This document shows, piece after piece, positions 26,012-36,002 of a DNA stretch of 36,397 nucleotides. The DNA is from Thermoplasmatota archaeon (GTDB taxonomy: Archaea; Thermoplasmatota; E2; UBA202; JdFR-43). Location: contig JAPDJQ010000003.1 in NCBI GenBank assembly GCA_029259015.1, forward strand, positions 1-36,397. The letters are read 5' to 3'. The notes beneath the pieces are model-generated. The model was not told the origin of the DNA and made no database searches. It worked only from the letters and a program-made list of their open reading frames with translations. The position numbers and the translations under genes are program-made. How positions within the stretch are numbered: position 1 is the first letter of the stretch; every line of letters starts with the position of its first letter.

Positions 26012-29000
26012 ATGTATGGGAAAAAATTAGTTAAAAGGGTAGGGTGTTTAGTAATTGCAGCCGTAATAGTAGCGAGCGCTTTCGCTGTATTACCGGGGAA
26101 CTATAAGAATGTAGAGGCTTTGACAATTACAACCACTGTAGTGGTATCAGAAATAATGTATGATCCAAATGCAACGTACAATGAATGGATAGAATTGTTT
26201 AATCCAACAGATACGGTCATTAATCTAACAGGGTGGGTCATAAAAGATAAAGCAAATAATACTTTTGGCGACCTCACAAATGTTGAAATTCCTGCTTATG
26301 GCTACTATGTGGTGGAAGATTCTAATGTATTAAATAATGATGGAGATGAAATACATATTTATGATGATACCGGCGCAGAAATAATCAATATCTCCTTCAG
26401 TGATGGTGCCGCAACCAATCATTCCTTAGAACTGGGCGAAGACGATGTATGGTATGAAGGTCCAGAAGGCGGTACACCCGGCATGCCGAACAGCGTTATG
26501 AATGCCCCGGTGACAACTCATAAGCTAGAAGGAGAGGAAACTGCTTGGGGCTGGTATGTAACAAATGTAACAGTAACATTAAATGCAACAGATGAAACAG
26601 ATGTAAAAGAAACAAAATACAGCATCGATGGAGGTGCTTGGATAACTTATACAGGGCCTTTTGTAATTGAAGAGCCAGGCACCCATATTGTTGAATATTA
26701 TTCTGTTGATATTTGGGGTGTTGAAGAAGCACATCATAATTTCACTGTTAAGATTGCAAATCTTTCATCTGCCCTAGAAGTTACGCCGACTTCTGCAGAT
26801 TGGAACACAACACATACCATAATAGTGGAAAACGCTGTGGGCAATGTAGCTTTATATGCTCCTCGCGAAGACACACCTCGCAAGACAGGTACAGGCGCTT
26901 ATATCCAGTGGTCATATTTCACGTTTGATGTGAGCGGCAAATGGTGGGTTGCTGATTTTGTTGACAGCGAATGTAATGCTGTAGCAATAGATGTAAGCCC
27001 AATTGCACTCGATGTAAATGCAACCCCTGATGAAGTAGACTATGTGAAGTTTGGACAGCCAGGCAGCTATATAAACATAGAAGGAACAGTTATGATGAAT
27101 GGAGAGGCAGCAACACAAGCAACAGTTAGACTTACATATCCAGATGGAAGCTTTGACACCACAGGTGTGGCGGCGGATGGAAGTTACAGTTTCTTGGATA
27201 TAAATATTGGGCAGAAAGGAGCTGGAGAATATAATGTTTCAGCATATATTGGTGATGCAGAATATCCAAATGCATTTGGATACGATGTTGTTGTGGTTAA
27301 CCCTGTTGCGCCAAACATAACTTTGATAAGTAATAATGCAGTTGGTGGCTTTGATATTGGTACAGTTGTTTTTGAAGTAACATATCCAGAAGATGGATTG
27401 GCATTGCTTGCCAGCGATTATAACATCTCCATATACAAAGATGGTGAACTTTATGCCTGGTATACAAAGACAGGAGCAACAATTGAAACAGGAGGTCCAA
27501 TTAATTTTGATATAGTTGGCAAACTCCTCAATCTCACATCAGGTATGTGGGAAGCTGGCGATTATGTCATAAACATAAGCGTTGATGTTACAGAAGATGG
27601 AAACTGGGAATATATAGGAGAAGCAGACTATACAATTCAGGCAGCTCCTCCAGTAAATCTCAAGCTTTTGAGTTCATCAGAAATTAATGTAATGGATGCA
27701 GAGAACAACAGCCAAGTAATACAAATCCAGATATTCGGCGAGAATATGACAACATATGGAACCCCAGAAGCTTTGGGAGTAGGAGCAGATAATGAGAATA
27801 TCACAGATCGCATAAGTGTAGAAGGAGATATATTGTATGCGCCACCAAAAACAGCATATGAGTACTGGAAAGATGGAATATGGAATATAACAGTATTCCC
27901 AACAAAAGGAAATGGAAAGATTTATGTTAACGTAACATGGCCAGATAAGGGAGAAGCTGGAGAGACCATCAGTGTTATAAAAGGAGGATACATTACAGCT
28001 GAACCAGATACAATTATTGTGGATACACCAACAAACATAACAGTTACAGTTAAGGACAATTATGGAAACATAGTTCCAAATGCTCAGGTTATGATGTATT
28101 ATGAAGATGAAAATGTGCCATACAAGCTTGCAGAGGCGGTAGAGAATGGAAGCATAACTGGAGATGGCTCAAGTGGTAAGGGATTAAATGGTGTATATGA
28201 ATTCACAATTTCATCCAAATATGCAGCTCGAAATATCATTGTTGTTGCAACCTTCCAGACACCAGGTGGAGAAACCTTCTATGCATATGCAAAAATACGC
28301 TCGCAGCCAGCTCATGATTTAGATGTGGCTTTGGCACCAGCAAATGTTTTGGCTGGCGAAATGACAGAGTTTGCAGTGAATATAACAAGAAATGGCGCAC
28401 CATATGCAGATACATTTGAATTTTACATACTAAATGAAACAGAATTGCAGATGCTGCATGATGGCGAATTGGAGCTAACAGATGGAGTGGCATATACTGG
28501 AAGTGATGGAAACTATACCTTTGAGAGATACTTTACAGAGACAGGTACATATTATCTGTATGTGAGGACAACAGATAAGAAGCACGATAATATGAACAAT
28601 GAGCCGAGCTTTACCGTATCAAAAGCAACAGTAACTGTGGACCCAAGCCTACTCGTTAAGAACGTGGATAAGAATGTAACCCTCGTGTTCAATGTTGAGT
28701 GGAATGGTCAGGATGTTGATGGCACACTACTCATTTATGGATTGCAGGAAGTAGCAAGCTTCGAAGCATATGTAGAAAATGGAACATATGAACTTGCAAT
28801 AGAGAATGGAACAGGAACACTTGAAAATGTAACAGCTATTGCAACAGGTACATTAACATTTGAATTCAAGGCAGCAACAGAAGGAAGCGTTTATGCTGAT
28901 GCAGATGGCAGTTTGGAGATAACAACACCAACCATAGAGATTGTTGAGCCAGCAGAAAAGGTAGCATTCTTGGCAGAGGAAAATCTGATAACAATAGTAG

Positions 29001-29518
29001 TCAAGCATCCATTGACTGGCAATGGTGTGGCTGGATTGAAGGTAGAGATAATCACACCAACAAGAGGAGAACCAGTTGAAGTAGGCAAAACAGACGAGAA
29101 TGGAAAACTAATATTCGGAATTGTACCACTACAGACAGGAAAGATAAAGATACTGGTAGGCGGCGAAGAAGCGGGAGAGATAGACATATGGATTGGCCTG
29201 AAGATAGTCGTTGCATCAGAGATTGAGAAAGACAATGAAGTCACAATATTGATTACTACAAGAGGCGGAAAGCCTGTAGAAGGAGCAACTGTGAAGGTAA
29301 ATGGTGCAACAATTGGTACAACAGATGCAAATGGAGAGATCAAATATAAACCAACAGAAGAAGGAACAATAACAATAACAGCAGAAAAGGATGGCTATTA
29401 TGCAGCCACAAAGACAATCACTGTAAAGAAGGGAGCAGAAACACCTGGATTTGAATTTGTCGGCATTGCAGTAGCAATAGCCTTAATCGCATTGATATAC
29501 AGAAAAAGAAGAAAGTAA
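26012..29518 (+). CDS. Large secreted surface protein: signal peptide, lamin-tail domain, Ig-like/carboxypeptidase-regulatory-like repeats, PGF-CTERM-like anchor
   Basis: MYGKKLVKRVGCLVIAAVIVASAFA signal; VVVSEIMYDPNATYNEWIELFNPTDTVINLTGWVIKD (LTD); many N-x-S/T sequons; C-term TPGFEFVGIAVAIALIALIYRKRRK; SD-like GGGGG before ATG 26012. Confidence 0.88.
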   Translation: MYGKKLVKRVGCLVIAAVIVASAFAVLPGNYKNVEALTITTTVVVSEIMYDPNATYNEWIELFNPTDTVINLTGWVIKDKANNTFGDLTNVEIPAYGYYVVEDSNVLNNDGDEIHIYDDTGAEIINISFSDGAATNHSLELGEDDVWYEGPEGGTPGMPNSVMNAPVTTHKLEGEETAWGWYVTNVTVTLNATDETDVKETKYSIDGGAWITYTGPFVIEEPGTHIVEYYSVDIWGVEEAHHNFTVKIANLSSALEVTPTSADWNTTHTIIVENAVGNVALYAPREDTPRKTGTGAYIQWSYFTFDVSGKWWVADFVDSECNAVAIDVSPIALDVNATPDEVDYVKFGQPGSYINIEGTVMMNGEAATQATVRLTYPDGSFDTTGVAADGSYSFLDINIGQKGAGEYNVSAYIGDAEYPNAFGYDVVVVNPVAPNITLISNNAVGGFDIGTVVFEVTYPEDGLALLASDYNISIYKDGELYAWYTKTGATIETGGPINFDIVGKLLNLTSGMWEAGDYVINISVDVTEDGNWEYIGEADYTIQAAPPVNLKLLSSSEINVMDAENNSQVIQIQIFGENMTTYGTPEALGVGADNENITDRISVEGDILYAPPKTAYEYWKDGIWNITVFPTKGNGKIYVNVTWPDKGEAGETISVIKGGYITAEPDTIIVDTPTNITVTVKDNYGNIVPNAQVMMYYEDENVPYKLAEAVENGSITGDGSSGKGLNGVYEFTISSKYAARNIIVVATFQTPGGETFYAYAKIRSQPAHDLDVALAPANVLAGEMTEFAVNITRNGAPYADTFEFYILNETELQMLHDGELELTDGVAYTGSDGNYTFERYFTETGTYYLYVRTTDKKHDNMNNEPSFTVSKATVTVDPSLLVKNVDKNVTLVFNVEWNGQDVDGTLLIYGLQEVASFEAYVENGTYELAIENGTGTLENVTAIATGTLTFEFKAATEGSVYADADGSLEITTPTIEIVEPAEKVAFLAEENLITIVVKHPLTGNGVAGLKVEIITPTRGEPVEVGKTDENGKLIFGIVPLQTGKIKILVGGEEAGEIDIWIGLKIVVASEIEKDNEVTILITTRGGKPVEGATVKVNGATIGTTDANGEIKYKPTEEGTITITAEKDGYYAATKTITVKKGAETPGFEFVGIAVAIALIALIYRKRRK

Positions 29519-29581
29519 ACAAAACACCCCTCTTTCCTTTTCCAAAATATTTTAATACATCCTTTTTATTTTTTTTTAAAA

Positions 29582-29989
29582 ATGATATTTGATGATGAAA
29601 AAAGAAGAAAAAAAGATGCAGAAGACTTTGAGAAGATAGTTAAAGAGATGGAAAAAATAATTGAGGAGGCGTTTAAAAGCGCCTTCAATATGCAGCCTTT
29701 TGTAAAAGGTTTTTCATTAAAAATAAATGAGAATGGAGAGCCAAGCTTTGAAGAACTCGGATTTGAAGATGAAAAAGGAGATATTTTTGAAGATGAAAAT
29801 AAGATATACATAACCCTTGAATTGCCAAATGTTGATGAGAAGGAAATTAAAGTTAAGTTAAAGAATGGCGTACTTGAAATTATTGCAGGAGATGACATAA
29901 AGGAAATAAAGTTACCAACTAAGGTGAAAAAAAGAATAAAGAAAACTTTCCGTAATGGAATACTGGATATAGAACTCGAGAAACTATGA
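29582..29989 (+). CDS. Hsp20/alpha-crystallin-like protein
   Basis: C-terminal KIYITLELPNVDEKEIKVKLKNGVLEIIAGDDIKEIKLPTKV...RNGILDIELEKL. Confidence 0.75.
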   Translation: MIFDDEKRRKKDAEDFEKIVKEMEKIIEEAFKSAFNMQPFVKGFSLKINENGEPSFEELGFEDEKGDIFEDENKIYITLELPNVDEKEIKVKLKNGVLEIIAGDDIKEIKLPTKVKKRIKKTFRNGILDIELEKL

Positions 29990-31297
29990 GATATATTCTT
30001 TGAGCATATCTTTTGCACCTTCCCTTTTTTCTTTTAAATCAGTCAGGAACTGCTCAATTAGCTGATAAGCCAGCTTTTTGCATTCTCCACATAGCAACTC
30101 CCCTTCTTTGCATCTGCTGTATATGTTTTGTAATTCTTTATCGTCTTCAAGAATGCCATATGTGAACAACTCATAAATGATACATTCTTCTGGCTTTCCC
30201 CCATGCTTGCGTTGCTCTTCTGCTGTCATTGCTCCTCCCGTTTTTGCTGCCCATATCTTTTTCTTTGCTTCTTGTGGCGAATCAGTTAAAAATAATGCAT
30301 ACTGTGGTCTGCTGCTCGACATTTTGTTGCCATCCAGGCCAGAAATGAAACGATGATAGGTGGATGAAGGAAGTATGAAGCCATAGCCGCCATGGCTACG
30401 CTCTATTTTTGCCAGTTCACAATCCAAGGAGAAAATATCATTTACTTTTGCGTAAATTGCCTTGTAATCATCCTTTCTTTCAATAACTTCTCCGTGCTTT
30501 TTTATGATCTCTTCCGCTTCGTCCAACAATTCTTTCACATTTTCATTGCCTTTGACAAACACCCCTATTTTTTCATCCTGCGGGATTATGCTATAGAGGC
30601 GATGAGCATCTGCCAGGTCACGGCAAAATCTTATGTGAGGATCTTGATCCACGCCAACTGGCACAAGCGTCGGGCATAAGCCAGAATATTTTTCCATTTG
30701 GACATGCAATATATCGCCTGTTTGCACAAAAGGAGCAAATACATGTGCCATATTTGTTGAGCCTTTGAAGCCATATATCGCATTTACTTCAGATAAATTC
30801 GCTTTTTTGGCAAGTAAATAAGCCAGATCTTTCACATCTTCATTTTTTGACTGAAAGTAAATGCGGCATGGTTCCAAGCCAAGAGCTATGTAATTTAAAA
30901 TGTATTCTTCTATTGCTATCCTTTCTGCCTCTTTTAAAGAATAGCCTCTCGTGGCATATGCCTCTATGTCTGCAACAGCTATGTTGACATCTGCTCCTAT
31001 ACTCTGATAATATATTGCCTGGTCTATGACAATCTTATGTCCAAAATGCATTTTTCCTGATGGCATTAAACCTGTAAGTAAAGCCCATGGTTTGCCATTC
31101 TTTATTGCATCCTTTATTCTCTCAAAATCTCTGTGCCCAAATACTATTTTACGGCGAAAGAAAAAAGGAGGATGAGGCAAATCTTTCCATAATTCTTCCT
31201 CAAATTTTTTAATTCCAAAGTCCTCAAAGAGCTTTTCATATTCATATTTCTGTGAACCCCATGGATCTATAATCATAATTTTTGCATGCTTTCCCAT
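29984..31297 (-). CDS. trpS: Tryptophanyl-tRNA synthetase
   Basis: TGLMPSGKMHFGHKI, GLDGNKMSSSRPQYALFLTDSP; start may be MIIDPWGSQ at 31276. Confidence 0.94.
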   Translation of the reverse strand: MGKHAKIMIIDPWGSQKYEYEKLFEDFGIKKFEEELWKDLPHPPFFFRRKIVFGHRDFERIKDAIKNGKPWALLTGLMPSGKMHFGHKIVIDQAIYYQSIGADVNIAVADIEAYATRGYSLKEAERIAIEEYILNYIALGLEPCRIYFQSKNEDVKDLAYLLAKKANLSEVNAIYGFKGSTNMAHVFAPFVQTGDILHVQMEKYSGLCPTLVPVGVDQDPHIRFCRDLADAHRLYSIIPQDEKIGVFVKGNENVKELLDEAEEIIKKHGEVIERKDDYKAIYAKVNDIFSLDCELAKIERSHGGYGFILPSSTYHRFISGLDGNKMSSSRPQYALFLTDSPQEAKKKIWAAKTGGAMTAEEQRKHGGKPEECIIYELFTYGILEDDKELQNIYSRCKEGELLCGECKKLAYQLIEQFLTDLKEKREGAKDMLKEYIS

Positions 31298-31425
31298 TAA
31301 TTAAGTTTATCGATTTACGAAACAATCTTTTGCAGCATAATTGCATATGTAAAATAGACTCAGTAAATCTTTCAAGCTGAGAATAACGGGGGGAAAGAAT
31401 TTAGCGTCGACGCATTTCAATCTCC

Positions 31426-32046
31426 TCATATGAGCATCAATATACTCAAAGCCATCATCAGGGCAGTTGGAGAAAATGTTGGGATACGATGCATCTCCAC
31501 CATCTTATTCAAATCAAGTTTTTCAAATGGTATGGCAAATAATGGAAGTATGGCTAGCGTTGATACAAGATGCCACAGCATAAAGGGTATGGCTAAAGTA
31601 TAACAAAGCATTAAGCCATTCAAATCATGGCTGTACCATCCAAGCCAGCACCCAAAGTTTGTCCATAGGTCATATGCAACTACTGCTAGTATGCTGAAGC
31701 CGAAGAATTGCAACATACTTTTTCTTTTGCTTGCGTATCCAATGCTGCCCATTATGGCAAATCCACTCCAGGTGAACAGAAAAATCATGCTATTGCCTAT
31801 TATTATATCCGTTACAGCCATTATTGAGAGAGGCAACAAAAATGAGAAATAGCTACCCAAATATCTTCCTGCTACCAATGAAATGGCTGCGATAACAAAA
31901 AACACATCCATCATAAAAATTGGCTGCTTTGCGCCTGCCAATGTTATATAAATATGGGGTGCAGACGGAAGAAAATTATACAGCCATAAGCGGGCTGCTA
32001 TGCCTATGAATAATAATATTCCAGCAATCAATAATTTCTTTTTCAT
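31426..32046 (-). CDS. ECF-transporter S-component-like membrane protein (DUF6580-like)
   Basis: ARLWLYNFLPSAPHIYITLAGA...VAGRYLGSYFSFLLPLSIMAVTDIIIGNSMIF...; multiple TM; start MKKKLLIAG preferred. Confidence 0.55.
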   Translation of the reverse strand: MKKKLLIAGILLFIGIAARLWLYNFLPSAPHIYITLAGAKQPIFMMDVFFVIAAISLVAGRYLGSYFSFLLPLSIMAVTDIIIGNSMIFLFTWSGFAIMGSIGYASKRKSMLQFFGFSILAVVAYDLWTNFGCWLGWYSHDLNGLMLCYTLAIPFMLWHLVSTLAILPLFAIPFEKLDLNKMVEMHRIPTFSPTALMMALSILMLI

Positions 32047-32077
32047 CAAGTGGTTTATACTCAAGCCCTTTAAATTT

Positions 32078-32494
32078 TTAACTAAATTCTTCAAGACGCC
32101 ATTCAATCATATCACCTTCTCCTACAACTTTTTTATCTGCTCCTACCTCTCCCATTACTCCATTGACATAATAAATCCAGAATTTTCCATCTCCTCCTGC
32201 TCCTGCTATGCTATCAACGAAATAGCTGTCATACTGGCCATAATAAGTGTATTCAACATTAAATCCATTTTCATTAGCTGCTTTGAGGAGTGCATAAAAT
32301 ACTGTTGCATTTTTTTCATCTAGTGTTAGCCCAAATTGCCATTCTGTCTCGTTGCCGAAATTTATTATGAGAGTTACATTAACTGTTGCATTCTCTGTCA
32401 ATTCTTCTTTTTTCTCATTTTCAATGACATAATATGCAAAGGCCGCCGAAACAGCCACCAGCCCAACCAGTATTGCAATCAATATCCTCTTCAT
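32078..32494 (-). CDS. DUF4430 (transcobalamin C-terminal-like) secreted protein
   Basis: N-terminal signal/TM; TVFYALLKAANENGFNVEYTYYGQYDSYFVDSIAGAGGDGKFWIYYVNGVMGEVGADKKVVGEGDMIEWRLEEF. Confidence 0.85.
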   Translation of the reverse strand: MKRILIAILVGLVAVSAAFAYYVIENEKKEELTENATVNVTLIINFGNETEWQFGLTLDEKNATVFYALLKAANENGFNVEYTYYGQYDSYFVDSIAGAGGDGKFWIYYVNGVMGEVGADKKVVGEGDMIEWRLEEFS

Positions 32495-32509
32495 CTTTTC
32501 ACCATCAAA

Positions 32510-32533
32510 TTTATTTTACAAAAGTAAAATAAA
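32510..32533. promoter_or_regulatory. 24-nt palindrome TTTATTTTAC-AAAA-GTAAAATAAA in divergent promoter of DUF4430 and METTL5-like genes
   Basis: Perfect 10-bp arms, 4-nt loop; further GTAAA/TTTAC half sites to 32539. Confidence 0.5.
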
Positions 32534-32564
32534 ATTTACTATAAAAAAGTTTTTATCTTTTGGA

Positions 32565-33185
32565 TTGCATAAATGGAATGTGAAAAAGAAAGAATTGGAA
32601 ATCATGCTTCAAAAAATTGAAGTGCCTGAGAAAATCAAAGCAGAGCTAGAGCAATATATTACGCCTGCATCAATAGCTGCTGATATTTTATGGCTTGCAT
32701 ATTATAATGGAGACATAGAGAACAGGATTGTTATTGATTTAGGGTGCGGAACAGGCATTTTTTCAATAGGGGCGGCATTATTGAAGGCGAAAAAAGTCAT
32801 TGGTGTGGATATAGATGAAAGGCTAGTAAAAATTGCAACAAAGGAGGCAAAAAAATTAGGAGCTATAGTAGATTTCCTTGTAATGGATGTTGAGGATTTC
32901 AATTTGCAAGGAGACACAGTTATTATGAATCCTCCATTTGGTGCGCAATATGCAAATAGAGGGGCAGATAAAAAATTTGTTAAAAAAGCAATGGAGATAA
33001 GCAATGTTTTTTATTCCCTCCATTTAAAAGATAGCGTAGAGTTCATAAAAAAATTGGTAGAAAAAAACGGATGGAAGATTGAAGGGCAGAAATTATACAG
33101 ATTTCCAATAAAAGCCTCTTTACCATTTCATGAAAAAAGAGTAGCCCACTATGATGTTGTGATGATAAATGCAAGAAAAATTTAG
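32565..33185 (+). CDS. METTL5-like (COG2263) RNA N6-adenine methyltransferase
   Basis: LEQYITPASIAADILW, VIDLGCGTGIFSIGAALL, VIMNPPFGAQ motif. Confidence 0.9.
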   Translation: MHKWNVKKKELEIMLQKIEVPEKIKAELEQYITPASIAADILWLAYYNGDIENRIVIDLGCGTGIFSIGAALLKAKKVIGVDIDERLVKIATKEAKKLGAIVDFLVMDVEDFNLQGDTVIMNPPFGAQYANRGADKKFVKKAMEISNVFYSLHLKDSVEFIKKLVEKNGWKIEGQKLYRFPIKASLPFHEKRVAHYDVVMINARKI

Positions 33186-33899
33186 CTACAGCACTTCCAC
33201 GATTATGAATGCAATTAATGCGGTCATGGATATTGATATTAAATTGACATCGCTATTTGTTAATACTGTATCTTCTCCCGTTATCGCTCCTTTATATCTT
33301 CCCTGGAAAGTCGCCCCAAGCACTGAATCTATATGGCAGCCTATTAGGCCTAAAACAATGCACAAAATTGTTTCATTTAATGATAAGCCAAGTAAAAAAT
33401 ATCCTGCAATTGATATGAGAACAGCTCCTAAAAAAGCAACTCCCTCCCCCAGTAATGAGATGGCTCCGTTTGTGCCGGGCTCGACTTTCTTAAAATTAGT
33501 TATAAGATAGGCGTTGTTGGAGAGCACTCCGAGCTCAGAGGCTAAAGTATCTGACATAGCAACTGCAATGGCAGCAACGAATGGCACGGAAAAATCGTAT
33601 GTTAATGAAAATACAGCCAGTATGGCAGGAATCAAGCCATTCGCCATTACATTTGTCGCTCTTCTTGCTGCTCTTTCATGCAATCTTTTTCTCTTAAAAT
33701 TTCTTTTATAGCTTGTAGCCATTGAGCCAAAAATTAAAAAAATTAGAAGCAAAACAAACCATGATATTCCCTGAGTAAAGAGAATGGTTGCTCCTATTAT
33801 CACTGCAAAAACAGTCCCTCCTGAATCAAGCACTTTGAATTTTAAAGCTAGGACGGCAAATGCAGCACATATTACTATTTTCATCAGTAACTCTATCAT
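33186..33899 (-). CDS. DUF92 family membrane protein
   Basis: [77 protein letters not shown]. Confidence 0.9.
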   Translation of the reverse strand: MIELLMKIVICAAFAVLALKFKVLDSGGTVFAVIIGATILFTQGISWFVLLLIFLIFGSMATSYKRNFKRKRLHERAARRATNVMANGLIPAILAVFSLTYDFSVPFVAAIAVAMSDTLASELGVLSNNAYLITNFKKVEPGTNGAISLLGEGVAFLGAVLISIAGYFLLGLSLNETILCIVLGLIGCHIDSVLGATFQGRYKGAITGEDTVLTNSDVNLISISMTALIAFIIVEVL

Positions 33900-35359
33900 C
33901 CTTTTACTACACCCAAGGGCACCATTTTTGCTACTTTAAGCGATAATCCAGCTCCATGAGTTACATTGACAACTTGGCTGACATCCTTATATGCATCTGG
34001 ACTCTCCTCCGCCATAACACTCCAGCTTGCAGGATGTGCATATATGCCGCGCTGCTCAAGCATCCTTGCAATTTCCCTCCCATTCCATCTTCTCTTTGCC
34101 TGATGTCTCGACATAACTCTTCCTGCTCCATGGCACGTTGAGCCAAATGCCTCCTCAGATTCATTAGTGCCGCGAAGCAAATAGCTTTCTGTTCCCATAT
34201 CTCCAGGAATCAAAACTGGCTGACCCACTTGCTGATATTTCTTCGGTATTTCTTTTCTACCCGGTCCAAAAGAACGAGTGGCTCCTTTCCTGTGAACATA
34301 CAAAAGCATTTTCTTGCCATCTACAACATGCTCTTCCACCTTTGCAATATTATGGCACACATCATATACAATGTGCATTCCAAGCTCTTCAGCATCTCTG
34401 CCAAGAACATTCTCAAAAGACTGCCTTACCCAGTGAACAATCATTTGCCTGTTAGCCCATGCAAAGTTTGCAGCACATGCCATGGCTTTGAAATAGCTTT
34501 CTCCTTCCTTGCTTTTTACAGGGGCGCATGCAAGCTGGCGATCTGGCAAACTTATATTATATTTCCTTACTGCCTGCTCCAGAACTCGTAGATAGTCTGA
34601 ACATATTTGATGGCCGCAGCCTCTTGAGCCGGTATGAATCATAACAACTATCTGGTCTTTCTCTACTCCATATATTTTTGCTGCATTTTCATCGAAAATC
34701 TCTGCCACTCTCTGTATCTCCAGAAAATGATTTCCTGCCCCTAGTGAGCCTACTTGAGATTTTCCACGCTCCTTTGCCTTTTCAGACACATAGCTTGCAT
34801 CTGCAATTTCCATGCATCCATTTTCCTCCAGGTATTCCAGATCCTCTTCCCATCCATAGCCATTTTCAACCGCCCATCTTGCACCCATCTGCAAAACATC
34901 ATCAAGCTGAGCCCTATTCAACCTAACTTTTGCCTGGCTACCTACTCCAGATGGAATATTTTTAAAAAGCTCGTCAACCAACTGCCTTATTTTATTTCTA
35001 TCCAAGTCACCAATTTTTAAATTTGTTCTGACAAGCCTCACTCCACAATTTATATCAAAGCCTACCCCTCCCGGCGAGATGACACCCTCTTCGGCATCAG
35101 TGGCAGCCACCCCGCCAATAGGAAAACCATAGCCCCAGTGTATGTCTGGCATCGCAAGAGACCTGCCAACTATACCTGGCAATGTTGCAACATTTGCTGC
35201 TTGCTTCGGAGCATTATCCTTTCTTATTGCTGGAAGCATCTCCTCGCTTGCATAAATTAAGGCAGGGACCCTCATTTTCAGATTACCATTTATCCCTCTG
35301 TATGTTTTTGGTATCTCGTATCTGTACTCTCCTATCTTATTTAATGGACCACTCCACAT
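33896..35359 (-). CDS. rtcB: RNA-splicing ligase RtcB
   Basis: [93 protein letters not shown] before ATG 35359; no intein. Confidence 0.97.
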   Translation of the reverse strand: MWSGPLNKIGEYRYEIPKTYRGINGNLKMRVPALIYASEEMLPAIRKDNAPKQAANVATLPGIVGRSLAMPDIHWGYGFPIGGVAATDAEEGVISPGGVGFDINCGVRLVRTNLKIGDLDRNKIRQLVDELFKNIPSGVGSQAKVRLNRAQLDDVLQMGARWAVENGYGWEEDLEYLEENGCMEIADASYVSEKAKERGKSQVGSLGAGNHFLEIQRVAEIFDENAAKIYGVEKDQIVVMIHTGSRGCGHQICSDYLRVLEQAVRKYNISLPDRQLACAPVKSKEGESYFKAMACAANFAWANRQMIVHWVRQSFENVLGRDAEELGMHIVYDVCHNIAKVEEHVVDGKKMLLYVHRKGATRSFGPGRKEIPKKYQQVGQPVLIPGDMGTESYLLRGTNESEEAFGSTCHGAGRVMSRHQAKRRWNGREIARMLEQRGIYAHPASWSVMAEESPDAYKDVSQVVNVTHGAGLSLKVAKMVPLGVVKG

Positions 35360-35370
35360 TTTCAATCACC

Positions 35371-35778
35371 TTATATATCAAATAATACTTTAATGGTTAC
35401 TCCTTTTTTATTTCTTTTTATCTCGAGCATGTGATATGTTACTGCCTTGATATCCATTCCATATCCGTGTTTTTGTCTGTCATATTTCTCTCCATAAGCA
35501 TAGCCAACCAACTTATCATTTATTTTCACATCAAATTCTCCAAATACTAGGCCTTCAACATCATGAATGTATAACAATTCGTTAAGCCAGTCAACAAGTA
35601 GAATTTCCTCGTCTCTATCAAATGGAATTTCGATTTTTCTTTTTACTTTGCCTTCTATTTTACTTCCATCTGTTATTATTGCAAACATCCCCTTGGCAGC
35701 CTCTTCAAATGCCTCTTCCAAAGTTTTCCCATGAGCTTCTATGCCTACATCGGCAGTGTGCTCAATGATTTTATACAT
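35371..35778 (-). CDS. Archease (tRNA ligase activator)
   Basis: MYKIIEHTADVGIEAHGKTLEEAFEEAAKGMFAIITD; upstream TATA TTTTTATAA supports start at 35778. Confidence 0.93.
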   Translation of the reverse strand: MYKIIEHTADVGIEAHGKTLEEAFEEAAKGMFAIITDGSKIEGKVKRKIEIPFDRDEEILLVDWLNELLYIHDVEGLVFGEFDVKINDKLVGYAYGEKYDRQKHGYGMDIKAVTYHMLEIKRNKKGVTIKVLFDI

Positions 35779-35811
35779 GCTTTTGAAAAAAGCCAAATTA
35801 TAAAAACATTG

Positions 35812-35857
35812 GGGAGGGTAGGAAAAAGACGTGGAGGCACCTTTTAAAAACCCTCCC
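35812..35857. repeat. GC-rich 9-bp inverted repeat GGGGAGGGT...ACCCTCCCC upstream of archease promoter
   Basis: ggggagggt near 35812-35820 and accctcccc near 35849-35857. Confidence 0.5.
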
Positions 35858-36002
35858 CTCACTAAAAATTAATATGTTGTTTTTAAATGTTTTGTTTTTA
35901 ATGTGGGAGAATTAACAATTGCTAATAAATGCTGGAACGGGCTATTTATCATGCAAATACCTAAATAAATGTTTCATCATTTTCAAAAATTGATAATCAA
36001 TA

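Noticed and set aside
33896-35359. Possible intein in RtcB
   Set aside because: The protein is of normal length with contiguous conserved motifs; no splice-domain sequence
35989-36001. ATTGATAATCAAT palindrome after the DtxR stop as a DtxR operator
   Set aside because: Only one copy, positioned 3' of the gene and in very AT-rich DNA; short AT palindromes are expected by chance
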